Source: Hypoxylon rubiginosum (Eukaryota; Ascomycota; Sordariomycetes; Xylariales; Hypoxylaceae). Taken from it: a stretch of 64,000 nt of DNA. Shown in pieces: positions 22,652 to 33,843 of this stretch. Location: positions 682,001 to 746,000 of the forward strand of contig CADCXA010000053.1 in the NCBI GenBank assembly GCA_902806565.1, written 5' to 3'. The position numbers were made by a program, and so were the translations under genes. The notes under the pieces were generated by a model. It ran no database searches. It was given only the letters and a program-made list of their open reading frames with translations, and was not told the DNA's origin. How positions within the stretch are numbered: the first letter of the stretch is position 1; the number at the start of each line of letters is the position of its first letter.

Positions 22652-25600
22652 ATGGCTGAGTTTAAACCGATAGATTTAGATCACCTAATCCTTTTAATCT
22701 CTACCCAGGGCGGAACTATAAAAAGAGTCCTAAATAGATGGATTAGCGACGAAGGGCGGAGATCGGCACGCCGACTGTCAAGCGACTACAACGTAAGTAA
22801 CGTAAATTCTAAGGTGGAGGGAGGTAAGGAAACAATTACTGACTTCGTTGTTATAGTGGCACGCATTTCGACGCGAACTCGCAGCACATGGCATACGGAC
22901 CAAATTTCCTCTGCTTGCCACTAATCCAAAGACTTCAGAGAGCATCGGCACGATAAGTGACGAACATGAATTTCATATCTTTCTCACGAGACTTCAAAGA
23001 GGTCTCATCGATCTATGGCCTGAATCAGATACAGAACCAAATAAATATCCAGATATAGTACTTTCCCTAGAAGCTGGGGTGCCCCCTGGCTCTGCAGAAG
23101 CAGGTGATTCCGGCAAGGGCTCCGGCAAGGGCTCCGGCGAGGGCGCCGGCGAGGGCTCCGGCGAGGGCGCCGGCGAGGGCTCTGGCAAGGGCTCCGGCAA
23201 GGGCGGGGGCAAGGGCTCCGGCAAGGGCGGGGGCAAGGGCGGGGGCAAGGGCGGCGGCGGCGGCGGCGGGGGCGGGGGCGGGGGCGGCGGGGGCGGCGGC
23301 GGTAGTGCGGATAGCTTTAGAGATGACAGCTCTATCATCGCTAGCACCCCAGCAACAAAAAAGGCACCAAAGGACTCACCAGAGGTTATAGACATCTCGT
23401 CCGATAAGGACCCTCCGGGGGACGAGGGAAATGGAAACGATACGTTCAACCAGGGAAATGACCTTACTGATAATACCGAAGAAAGCGAGCCGGAAGAGGG
23501 CGTCAATGGAACTCAGTTAACGAGACAATTAGGTCTACAAGATATACAGATCTCAGAATTGGATTGGAAGAGAGTGTGTGTATTCTTCCAATGCGACCTC
23601 AACACGGAACTGCTGAACCTACCAGGTATAAAGCCGTCTATCAGCGCTTATCAATTACATGCGATTTATTTCGCCCTTAGCCAACCTTCTCGTAATATCT
23701 ACTCCGCTGTCATTGGCGATGATGTTGGACTTGGTAAAACAGGGATGACATTAACAATTTTATTGCTCCATAATCAGATACAAGACGCCATGTTAGAGGT
23801 CGAACTAGAATGGCATTCTAATAAAGCGCCGCAGGAGCGAAAACACCTCCCCAAAGACGCCTACCCTGGGCTAAACACTTGTCCTAGTCGAGAACCTAAG
23901 TATGGATTCCAATGCCCGGTACGTAACATCATTGCTCCCCCATTCTACATCCACCAAGAAGTAATCTACTAACTTATAAACCTGTCATCACAGTGCATCC
24001 AATCGAGCGACACCTACCGTATCGCCAAAAGTCTACCAGCGTTTCCTAGTCTTGTCGTTTGCACACCAAGCCTCATAGATGGTTGGGTTGCTGAGATTAG
24101 GACATGGATGGACTTTGAAGCTGAGAATCAAGTTAACACGTTGTCCTTTACTATATTTCATAGTAGTGTATGTAATATGCTAAGTCCAACCCCGAACCCC
24201 CTTTTTGGTTTTCTTTTTCCTGTACCTCACCTAGGAGAAGCTGTTGTTAACATGTCTTATTATTATCATTATTGCAGTGGGACGACCGTTCGAAAGACCA
24301 ACCGAACATCAAATATCACACTTATACTAGCGTCCAAGAGACTCAAGCAAATTTCACGGAGCCAGCTGTGAAAGTAAGGAGAAATAAAAATAGAAATTTA
24401 CGCAAGCTCGACTTTCCAAAGAAGGAACTAAATAACTTATTATCCCGACACGTTATGATAATAAGCCGTTTTATGATGCCTGCTTTCTTACAAAAATACC
24501 AGGGGCGACTCGCGGCCGGTATTGTCGTTTTTGAAGAAGTGCACGATTATAAAGGACAAAAGGGTAAACCGACGCAAGCCTTTCAGTCCCTACAGAAAAT
24601 GGTCAAGGCCTCTAGATATGGTACACTTGCAATCGGCCTCTCAGCTTCTCTTCTAGGGTACGGGCCCATAGGATGGAGACCGTTTATAGAGCACAATAGA
24701 GAGCAAGCGGAGTTATTAAAGGTCACGTCTGAATTTAGAGACGTAACGACAAAAATGGTTGATACGTGGGAGAATGATTTCAATTATCTCCTCAATAGAC
24801 TTGGTGGTGATGAGGAGGAAAACTCGCGCGGCGAAGACCTACAAGTAAAGTACGACTCATTCCAAAAAACCGTTCAAAGGTTTATACCCAGATTAATACT
24901 GGCCCGGACGGCAAGAAGTAAGTTCAGAGGCAAACCAGTTTCTGATAGACAACCAGCTCTCTTTCAACTTATTCCATGCGATATGCCGAAGGGCCCAGTT
25001 CAAATGGCACACCGTACATTAGCGTCGAGCATTAAAAAGGTAAGTAGCTTCAAGGTCTCCCCCCTTTTTTCAATCCATCTCTTTCAGGCTTGTGCGGTAG
25101 TAGTTGCTAACCTTTTATTCTAGCGTATAGACGAAGACTTCGAGAAAAGGAAACAGGAGTGGATTGAAGGTGGTAGAGAGGGCGAGGAGCCACAACGGCA
25201 GGCAGTTGAACGTGACCTTTTAGACACCGCTATAAAAAAGGGGGTAGCATCAACAGAACCATCTTACGAAGTTGTTTACCGTGCTTCGTGCTTCCCGGCA
25301 GTTGCAAGCCTATATGTTCATGGGGAAGTAAGATATCGACACCTTCTGAGGAAGGGTATCGAAACCGTTGCTAATGAGGTGACGGCGGCTCTTACGGGGG
25401 ATAATACCGCCTCTGCTCGTCGTACGGCAGTAATAAACGCTTTGAAAAAATCACCGTTCTGGGCTCATCGAGGCACACTACGTAAAGCATCACCCAAGTT
25501 CGACGCCGTCGTCAAAAACATCAACCAAATCATTGAGCTCAAGAAGAAGACAAAGGACGAGGACGGACCACCTGATGGCAGCCAAGTCCGGCATATGCTA

Positions 25601-26047
25601 CTATTTTCAGATTCACAACTTTCTGCCTTTTTACTTTTTATGCTCCTAACTGAGCTGTATACTAAAGATATCCAGCTTATCTATGTCCACGGGGGCATAG
25701 CTCCTGTCGACAGATCTAAGATGCTTGAGGAAGTAAATACCCCATGCAGTCCAGGGGGGTTGAATAAAGTGGTGATATCAAATTTCAACTTAATAGGCCA
25801 GGGGTACAACTTACAACGGGCTAACTATGCCATCATCACCGAGATGCCGAGGTCCCAGACCGTCCAGAGACAGGCCTTTGGACGCGTCGACAGAAGAGGC
25901 CAGGCCCAGAAGGTCGTCCTACTTCAGCTCTATGATCAACGCAATTTAGTAGAGAAGGTCCGCTATGTGCGCGGCAAAGCTCGAGCCGAATTACAAAACG
26001 CCGCGCATTCGTTGAGCGAAGTGAAGTTGGACGAATTCCTGCAATAG
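22652..26047 (+). CDS. SNF2-family ATPase/helicase-like protein with Gly/Ser/Lys repeat
   Basis: Five exons, 22652-22792, 22857-23918, 23994-24167, 24278-25039 and 25124-26047, encode 1020 residues. All four introns (64, 75, 110 and 84 nt) are phase 0. Residues about 132-196 are a low-complexity (S/A/G)G(K/E)G repeat ending in a long poly-Gly run. The SNF2 core follows: Walker A GDDVGLGKTG at about 334-343, FPSLVVCTPSLIDGW (motif Ia), FEEVH at about 544-548 in place of DEAH, and SDSQLSAFLLFMLL. Motif V is LIGQGYNLQRANYAI and motif VI is QAFGRVDRRGQ at about 963. Such proteins are nuclear ATPases that translocate on DNA. No RING, HIRAN, bromo or chromo domain is visible. I believe it belongs to the lineage-specific fungal SNF2-like genes that occur in variable copy number, but cannot name an orthologue. 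A Glu replaces the first Asp of motif II, which may reduce ATP hydrolysis. Confidence 0.88.
23108..23303 (+). repeat. In-frame GC-rich minisatellite (Gly/Ser/Lys/Glu repeat)
   Basis: Tandem 6/12-nt units close to TCCGGCAAGGGC and GGCGAGGGCGCC, grading into GGC/GGG runs. They encode alternating GS, GK, GE and GA, then about 18 glycines. Length is about 196 nt and the reading frame is kept. The block is much more GC-rich than the rest of the gene. Confidence 0.9.
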
Positions 26048-26276
26048 ATACTCGAGACCCGAGGGATTCCCGAAAGGCCATGTAGGGGTAGATCGAAATT
26101 CTCCTCGGGCTGACCTTGCTAATCCAGTGTGTCAATTGTACATTTTGGAGGAGTAGAACCGTCAAGCTAGGTTGTATTTAAAATATGGGCTTCTATCTTT
26201 GATAGATTTATCTTAGTGATCTATCCGAATACACGTTCTTGTCAGACCATCTGTGAAGCCACGCCAGATAGCAACT

Positions 26277-26810
26277 TCAAACGTCGTCGTTTTTTCCCGT
26301 CAAATTATCCACGGTCGGCTGTCCAAGTTCCTGTGAGATATGATCCAAGGCCGTATCTATCGCAAGTTAGTACGCGCAATAACACGCCTCGAATACACCC
26401 CGATACTTACCACCCATTGTCCCAATATCTTCTACCGTTCCAGGGAAATCCCGAATGCCCTCGTTCGTACCCAATGCGTGAAGGGGCTCCAACTGCTGAT
26501 CGGGCTTCGTCACTGTTTTATTCGTCATGCCCTCCATCGAATTTGAATCCCTTTTCACAACCACACGTTAGCCAAAGCAACCGATAAACGGACAGAAATG
26601 CCAAAGGTCGACTTACACGGCACTACTTCGCGCCTCGAGCCCTGCGAGCCTTTGGTTTACCTCTTGTAGTTGCCGGGCAATTCCGTGCAAAGCGTCCAAG
26701 ACCTGCTGTCCTCCTTGGTACGTAGGTAGGTTGGCGCAAAGCCGGAATTGGTCCCCTACCGACTTGAAATTGCCAGCGATGGCGTGAAAGTCTGGCTGTG
26801 GGAGAGCCAT
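26277..26810 (-). CDS. Small fungal protein of the MALPxPDFHAIAG family, probably truncated by frameshift
   Basis: Three exons, 26810-26617, 26550-26411 and 26356-26277, encode 137 residues as the sequence stands. Introns are 66 and 54 nt (GTAAGT donors; TACTAAC branch in the second). It begins MALPQPDFHAIAGNFKSVGD, followed by QVLDALHGIARQLQEVNQRL, a short coiled coil. This start is one I recognise from a recurrent uncharacterised family of small filamentous-fungal proteins. The family usually ends in a basic KRRRL-type helix. Here the frame ends early at GKNDDV, while the next frame after an A6 run (plus strand T6 at 26290-26295) reads KKRRRLKLLSGVASQ. A one-base loss in the homopolymer is the simplest explanation. 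The gene is convergent with the SNF2-like gene. Function is unknown. Confidence 0.68.
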
Positions 26811-27422
26811 TGGGTTGTGAAACGATCAAGATCTTGTGAGTGACAAGGACAGAAGATGGCAGCTGTTAAATTGTAGGTAGGAGGTAGATAGGAATATACC
26901 TGACAATGCGATTATGTACAGTTTTGATGTGCGTCAAGTTGTTTGCGGTATCAATTGTTTGCATGAAGTGATTGCCCGAGAGGTATGACAACTTATCTCA
27001 GCGAGCCCAGGCCCAGACTACCTTTGGTTGTGTGCCTATTGTCGTGATCTTTTTTTGGCCTTAAGGCTCTACCTGGGGCAGTCTTTGCTCTTCGTTCTCG
27101 TCCAAAATTTTGCAAAAATTTTTCTTTTCATTTTAGTATTTGCGCGTTACATTCGCATTCCATCCATCTCTGTCGAGGCGTACATAACACGGAGTGAGCG
27201 GGCAAAACTTTCTTGAAGCGCAATTTATTTGCTATTCGCTTTTTTAAAAAAAAAAAAAGTTGTTGGCACACTCAAAAGGTCCATAATTCGGTACCAAATA
27301 CAGCAGCAACCCGCTAAGCGTTCCACTCAACGGACGGAGATCATACTGAGTTACAACCACTATCAAAGTCCCCAAGATTTCTTCAGATATCCACCCTCGG
27401 CGCTCTTCGTCGGGCTACACCC
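26811..27422. other. Intergenic, 5' of the small gene and 3' of the amine oxidase
   Basis: A 612-nt region with a T6/A13 homopolymer near 27241-27260. No coding sequence is evident. Confidence 0.5.
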
Positions 27423-29898
27423 TCAATGTCCATTCACGCCGTTAGTCCCGTTCGCCGCACCCGTCCCGTCCGCGGCGCAGCAGCTCCCGGCACCCCCGTT
27501 CGCGGCGGCGGTAGCAAAGGCGAGCCTGCTCACGCCGTCGGTGGCGTCGGTGACGCCGGCGCCGCTGGCGGCGACCTGGCTCGGGGTGCTGGCGTAGCTG
27601 GGCGGGACGTCGAGGACGGGGTTGTTGGCGAAGAAGTTGCGCGGGCGGAGCAGCAGCGTGATGGGCTCGGCCGGCATCACGGGGAAGTCCTCGGGCGCGG
27701 GGATGTGCGTGACGCCGAACGTGTGCCACAGCACCACGTCCGTGTCGTCGACCGACTCGCTGCCGTCCCCGATCCACTCCGGCAGCCCTAGCGACGGCTC
27801 GCCCGACGTCTGCGGCACGTGCCGGCCCGCCGGCCACAGCTGGTCGTCTCGGTCTGTACGCGGGGTTAGTTAGAAAAGGAGTTCTCGGCTAATCGTGAAA
27901 AAGGGAAGAAAGAGAAAGAATCAAAGAAAAACACAAGCTTACACTTCGTCACGTGTACCGCGTGTCTGGCAAAGCCGGCCCTCTTCCAGACTAGCGAGCC
28001 CTCTTTCGGCAGCAGCCTCGCGACTTCCCGGCTGACGAGCTTGTAGCTGGCCGGCTTCTTGCTGTAGGGGTGCAGCTTGCTTGTGTTGCAGATGTCCCAG
28101 GTGCGGCTCGTGGCGCCGTCGTAGTCCGTCACCGCCTTCCCGGTCGTCTCGAGTTTGGTCCGCTTCGCGTAGAACGCGTTGCCGTAGTAGTTCTCCGGGC
28201 TGCCGACCGGCGCGTCGGACGGCACCGCGTCCGCCACGAAGACGGTGTTGTTCGGGCCGTCTACGTTGGCGTCGATCCGCAAGCAGAAGAGGTGCTGGTG
28301 GTTGTGCGCATTGACACCTGGGGTTTGGGTTAGCGCTTCGGCTCAGGGGTTACGTGCCGTGTACGCCGCGTGTTTCGGCCATCTTACCTGGATATACCTG
28401 TGTTCCCCAGCCCTTGGTGTCCTCATCGGGTTCCATGGTGTATGTGTTCAAGATACCTGTGAGCTTGATCTCCGGCTGGATAGTGCCATCTTGCTGAAGC
28501 TGAAGTCAGTACAGTATACATCTCAAAAAGGTTCGTTATAGGATTCCTTACGTGGAAGATCCACTAGTCTCTCAGTTAGTATTTAACATCTTTAATGTTC
28601 CAGAAGAGAGCTTACCTGGATGGCATATTCATAATTAGCGGCAGTGAATATTTGTTGGATGATTAGCTTCCGTCCCCGGGTGACGATGACTGAGTCGTCC
28701 CGAAAGTCGGTGTGCTTGAATAATATGCCACTGTCTTCCTCGTGAATGCATATCGCGTTCTTGATGGTGCGGATGTCTCCGGATCGTGTAGGGAATTGTG
28801 CATCTAGGTAATGAATGGACCCTTTGCAGTCGCAGCCCAACGCCAGACTGTTCGTCATGTATCCAGCGCCGTACTCTCCAAGATCAAAGGCATGTTTCCG
28901 TTGGTGAGGATGCTCGGGGTTCCCGCTGCAATCGTTAGTGAGTTTCCGTCGAGTAGGGGGTAAGGTTGCTTACTATGGTACTACCATCTCTGCTAGGGAG
29001 AGTCGGTAGAAGATTGGACGGACAGTCCCCTTGTCATTATAGGTAATGTCATTAAGGACGATGCCCTCGCGGTAGTTGAAACCGATGTGAAACTTCCAGT
29101 TCTGCCATTCGACTTCTCGACCATCCACCTTGAACGAAACTCCTTCTGGTTGCGTTATGTTGATAGGTTTCAAGTCGGTACGATAACCTCCGACCTTTTC
29201 GACAGCGGCCGGGTGGTAGTTGATTGGCGCAACCTTGCTAAGTGGCCGTCTCACTTTCGGAATATCAATGGCAATGACCTCCTGTTTCTCCGCGTCATAT
29301 ATCGGACAGAAGTCTAGAGGGTACTGGTACTGGCAATCGTCGACATTAGGCCGGAAGTACATCAGTGCTTGTTGAAGGCGAATCTGGTTGCCATGTCTCT
29401 CATCAAAACCGATGGTCCACGGATCGCAGTAGACCTTATGCATGTCCTCCTTAGAAATCCCGCTGAGTTCACATTGCTCAATAACTTTGGGGTCTTTCCG
29501 ACAGATGTGTTCAACAAGCTGGAGCTCCTCCATCGTGATCTGCACGTGGCTATTAGCGGTACCCCTATTTCTCCTGTTCAATTGGCACTCACTATAGGCT
29601 GCACCCCATCCAATAGCTCCCATTTCGTAATCTTGCTAGCAGCAAGGTCAACAAGCCCATCGTATACCTTGCCACCAGGCGCAATGACGACAATATCAGC
29701 AACTCTTGGTGGCCGAGGAATGTTGGCTGGATCCACCATCCATTTTGTCATCTCCGCCTTACGCGGCTCGTGAAGGGAGACAACATTGAAGAAGACCTCT
29801 CCATGTGCTTTCTTGATGATGCCAATAGCCGACTCTATCTCATCAGAAGTGAGCGGGTCGAAGGGATGCGGAACGGAACTGGAAATTGCAGAAACCAT
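27423..29898 (-). CDS. Copper-containing primary amine oxidase (TPQ enzyme)
   Basis: Seven exons, 29898-29593, 29539-28974, 28925-28616, 28563-28552, 28493-28388, 28317-27943 and 27853-27423, encode 701 residues. Exon 4 is only 12 nt (Trp-Ile-Phe-His) and restores the conserved IQ-WIFH-QDGTIQ strand. The TPQ precursor tyrosine is in AANYEY (Tyr about 389). The copper ligands are HQH (His440, His442) and His608 in FGVTHIPAPEDFPVMPAE. The catalytic base Asp305 is in AFDLGEYGAG. All active-site residues are present. The enzyme oxidises primary amines to aldehydes with release of ammonia and H2O2, letting fungi use amines as nitrogen source. It is normally peroxisomal or cytosolic, but no C-terminal SKL-type signal is seen (it ends NGVNGH). 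The last exon has an Ala/Gly-rich tail. It is the family's usual length. Confidence 0.95.
28552..28563 (-). other. 12-nt micro-exon of the amine oxidase gene
   Basis: Exon 4 of the amine oxidase encodes WIFH. It is flanked by a 52-nt intron (acceptor GACTAG) and a 58-nt intron (donor GTAAGG). Leaving it out keeps frame but deletes conserved residues just after the cofactor tyrosine. Confidence 0.85.
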
Positions 29899-31819
29899 TT
29901 TGATCAGATAACCAGAATATAATGATACGATACTGTTGAACGTCGTTCAAAGCACGGGAATAAGCTTAAATATAAGAGCCCGGGACACATTTCGATATCG
30001 ATATCTAACTACTTGGCTTTGATATGATATTCGAGAATTACGAATGACGCGCTGCCATGCTGCAGGAGTATGTAAGGTATCTATCACCAATTAGCAATTT
30101 ATCCCTAACATGATCTTGATAAGAGCTCCACTTGCTGCCTCCATGGCAAGTCACGGTCCAGGGAGAACCCCGTATCGAAGCTCTAGGCTCAGCTGCCTAT
30201 GCAGAATGGCCCCTAGCCCCTCCGTCTGATAAGTCTAACACGCGTAGACAGGACTAGTTATGATAGGAAGATCTCAGAGCGCCCCTCTCCTATGCGCGGG
30301 AAGACCCAATTGCGGGGGAGCCGCCGCATATAGTTCCCGAAACCGGCATTGGCTTAAAACCGACCGTTGGTCATCGGCCCATTGCTAGTGGCATGTTGAA
30401 TAAAGCGTTAAAGGAGATAAGTTGAACTTGTCGAATGCCCCTATAGTCCGATACCGGTTTTATAAGCCTGGGTGCCTATCTAAATCTTCAAGACTCTTCA
30501 AACAAAACCAGGCATCAATCGCGTTACTAAGGCCAACCTTGGCAACGTCGATAGCTATCTATGAACTATGCTTTCCGAATACCATGGCGAAGATCCCGAT
30601 TCCCGAGTATGGACTGGTATCCAATGATATAGATGATGTTGTCGACATAGGACGGAGACTATACCGATCCTAACCAGCTTCAAGTTAGATCCAATGTGTT
30701 TGGGCGATCGGATTATACTGACCCTTGCTTAACTAGTATAGCCTAGACAATCCCTCATGCTGCTTTAGATCTGCTTTACTCATTGGCTATCTCTATCCAA
30801 TCCCAATCAAGGCCAAATGGTCACGATGCTTCCAGTGTGTTGTCTTCATGCAGAAACCTCGAGCACTAATTATAATTTGAGTAAGCTATAACAAAGTTCG
30901 GTGTCGCCAAGCTTGGCTTATATACCTTAGTTACCTAGTCATCGGACACCCTAAGTATTTTTGCATGTTGGACCGCTCTCGTAACTAGGAAGACTACATA
31001 GATTAATAAAAAAAGATATCAAGTTGACGGAACTTATCATTTACATACCTAGTGTTTAGTCGATTCTTGCTTTTATAATACGAGGACGTCTTCATACGAT
31101 ACTCTGTGTTGTATGTTGGGTTGATACGAAAGGGGTAGCACGAGAGTTGAGCTGCTTAGTCAGTTCTTGAATGACAATGGGCCTACGACCGCCGTTCCGT
31201 CAGCTCTCGAAGTGCTGTGGCGGCGCTCAAGTGGCGCATGAAGGGAAATGTATGAAGTTGTAATATGAAGAAATTAAGAAATTTGGCTTACTCTTTGTAA
31301 TAAATTTTCAGTAAACTAGCTGCGTGACCCATCCTTTGGCCGGGGGACCTCTACGCCACAGATGGGTCTGAGCTGTTGAAGGCTTTGATTGGCTAGCCAC
31401 ACCTCAGCGCACGTCCTTTAAATTCTTTATAGAATCAATTTATCTTTCCCATTATTACTTAAAAAGATCAATAATTAATATAGCTTAATAGAGCTTGTTT
31501 TGCGTAATTTTTTGGTTTTATTTGCATTATTTCCCGACCTGAAGCGATAAAACCGCAGAGGAAAAAGTCGAAAAGTGCGGGGCGATTCTAAGTATATGAT
31601 TGGCCGGTGAAATTGTGGCAGTACTAATGAAATAAAGAGAAGTTGTTGATAGCGAGATGACGTGACTCTATTTATGGTAGCAGTCTGATAAGCTGACAAA
31701 TCCGTCGGTTTTACAGTGTAGAAAAATCTTCGTAGTGGAATGTCCTTGTTAGTTAGACCTCCGAGAAGAAAAAGGTCACGATAAGTCCGTACCTTGGATA
31801 ACTTGAGCTAAGGGGTCAA
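29899..31819. other. Divergent 1.9 kb intergenic region (amine oxidase / bZIP)
   Basis: The shared upstream region of the amine oxidase (-) and a bZIP regulator (+). Only short frames without coding character are present. A TGACGTGA word near 31658 resembles half of a CRE-type bZIP site. I see no tRNA or transposon. Confidence 0.5.
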
Positions 31820-33192
31820 ATGGCACGATCATTAATAAAGCCATCCGAGTCTAACTTTGTTTCCGCTATGGTGGAGAAGAGACGGCCGAAAGAATCAACG
31901 TCGGCGCAGGCGGATGCGCCAGAATATATCACGGTAAGGAGGCCCACAATTATTTCACCACCCCTTATTTTCGAAGGCGGCCCCGTACGTATTTTTGACC
32001 GTTCCTAATTTCGCCTTTGCCACAGGCTCGCCGTGAAAGGGGCAAACTCGCACAACGAGCATTTAGGCAAAGACAAATCGACACGATTCGCAGCCTGGAG
32101 GATGAAAACCAGAGGTTACGCGATGCTATCTCGGCTATATCTCACGTAGCAGGGCAAGACAACGCGGCCTTGTCCCTGGCTATCTCAAACGCCCGCAAAG
32201 TCGCGGGCCTCCCGGTCGCCGAAGTCGAACGTCAGCCGTCGGCTCCGGTGGCGATTAGTTCGGATGATTCGGGATGGTCAAGTAGCGACTCTAATGACGG
32301 CATGGCTAACGTAACTCCAAGTCTATCATTGGAGGTCGATAACTTGGAGTTTGCGTTGCCCTCATTCGACGGCAACGAGTCAAACGAATTATGGTCACAA
32401 CTCCTACCGGCTGACAACTCGGCGGCGTATGTCCCGTCGACTGACTTAAAAATGTTACTCGATACTGGTGTAGACATAAGCATGCTGAGCTCCATGTATA
32501 CAGGAGGGCAGATAAACTCTACGGCAGTCCCGGTAGTTTGGCCCGACGCGGATAGGCCACTCCAAATGGTACACCCGCCACCTGATATCGTGCCTTACAT
32601 GGGGGATGGCGCGTACACACTAGCGGGGCAGTTGTACTGGACGGCGATGGCGTTTGGATTTCAAGCCATCCGGGCCATCACCTCTTCGCCTTCGCCCCCT
32701 CCGGCCGCCGTAGACATCGTCACCGAGACTTTTACGTACACGATGAGACACGCCGCTCTGCCGCAAATAATGACGATGATGCAGGCGCGGCTCCTCTTCC
32801 GCCGCTACGGCTACTTCCAGCACCCGGCGAACCGCAGCGTGGACGAGCAGCAGTACTGGTCGTGGGCGCTCGACCCGAGCGTGGTGACGGACCTCGGGAC
32901 GGACATGGGCCGCGAGTTCCAGAAGGCCGGGGTCCGCAAGGACGACTTCCTGACGCCGCTGGACGTGGAACGGCTCCTGCGCGACCGCTTCCGCGACGAC
33001 TACCCCGTCTTCGAGGCGGCGCTGAAGGGCCAGGCGCTCTCGGAGGAGCACGTGGCTTGCATGCGGAGGCTGATGCAAATCATGTCGCGCCAGTCCATCT
33101 GCTTCGGTGACGGCCCGCGGTGGAAGCCCGAGTCTGTTGAGACGTTGATAAATGGGTGGGAGATGAGCACCAGCCCTGTGGCGGTTAGTTGA
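31820..33192 (+). CDS. bZIP transcription factor, fungal type, with variant basic region
   Basis: Two exons, 31820-31933 and 32026-33192, encode 426 residues. The 92-nt intron is phase 0 and joins APEYIT to ARRERGKLAQRAFRQRQ. The start could also be the in-frame ATG at codon 17 (MVEKRRPKES), which sits closer to the basic region. The basic region is residues 39-55. The usual NxxAQ...R core reads GKLAQRAFR here, so the near-invariant Asn is Gly. A short zipper (IRSLEDENQRL) follows. Residues about 180-420 form a conserved fungal C-terminal region (GQLYWTAMAFGFQAIRAI, MQARLLFRRYGYFQHPAN). This layout is seen in fungal bZIPs near metabolic genes. It lies divergently 1.9 kb from the amine oxidase, so local regulation is possible but unproven. 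The 3' half is very GC-rich. Confidence 0.88.
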
Positions 33193-33843
33193 TACCGTAT
33201 GTCCTTGCAAGGCACTACTCGGAGCAAGGATACGAATGTAATAAGTAAAAGAAATATGTGAATAAAATAAAATGGAAAACACTCATACCGGTTCTAATTA
33301 CGAGCTTCAAAAATTTATGCATGCAAATTTGAGTACGATTATTGAATGTTGACCTAAGCAGGCTGTTGATATCTCATACAAACCACTATAATTTTCGTGG
33401 TGCCCCGAGACGAAGCACTTCAGGTGGTACCCAGGACCTTACCTAGAGCGGCCCAGAGCGGTTTTATAGGCCCCACTTGACAGCTACAGTGCCAGAGTGC
33501 TTGCATTTCTTGGCATGGAGGGGAGCTTTGAATTTGGCTCAGCTTCAGCCTTGAACTCTGACTATTCTATTCCGTATTCCGTATTCCGTATTCCGTATTT
33601 CATTGTTCGATACTTCACGTACTTGATTCAACCCCGTAACTGTACAACCTATCCACCATACGAGACTCCAACAGTCGAATAGTTCGATAATGAAACAAAT
33701 TTCCAATTGCGATCGGTAGGACGTTTGACGTTTCCCTTGCGTAAGCCTCTCAAGTCGGCAATCGAAACATCTGCGCAAGCATCACTATTCACATAGAGCC
33801 ATTCCAATACATCTGATAGTGGTTGGTATAACCTATCGTCAAC
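33193..33843. other. Intergenic between the bZIP gene and TFB2
   Basis: A 651-nt stretch containing a 4 x 7-bp tandem repeat (33568-33595). Otherwise non-coding. It includes the TFB2 promoter. Confidence 0.5.
33568..33595. repeat. Tandem repeat, TATTCCG x4
   Basis: Four perfect copies of the 7-mer TATTCCG, about 250 nt upstream of the TFB2 start codon. Confidence 0.95.

Noticed and set aside
22994..23506. A minus-strand frame rich in Pro (long PPPP run) with PEP repeats
   Set aside because: It is the antisense of the Gly/Ser repeat in the SNF2-like gene. The sense frame carries the ATPase and intron structure, so the proline frame is an artefact of composition.
27442..28333. Several long overlapping frames on both strands over the 3' part of the amine oxidase
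   Set aside because: High GC lowers stop frequency. Only the frame with HQH and the third copper His matches a protein family.
32620..33282. A 220-codon minus-strand frame inside the bZIP gene, and similar ones at 34848-35403 over TFB2
   Set aside because: Low-complexity Arg/Val/Leu/His composition from GC-rich antisense codons; no motif.
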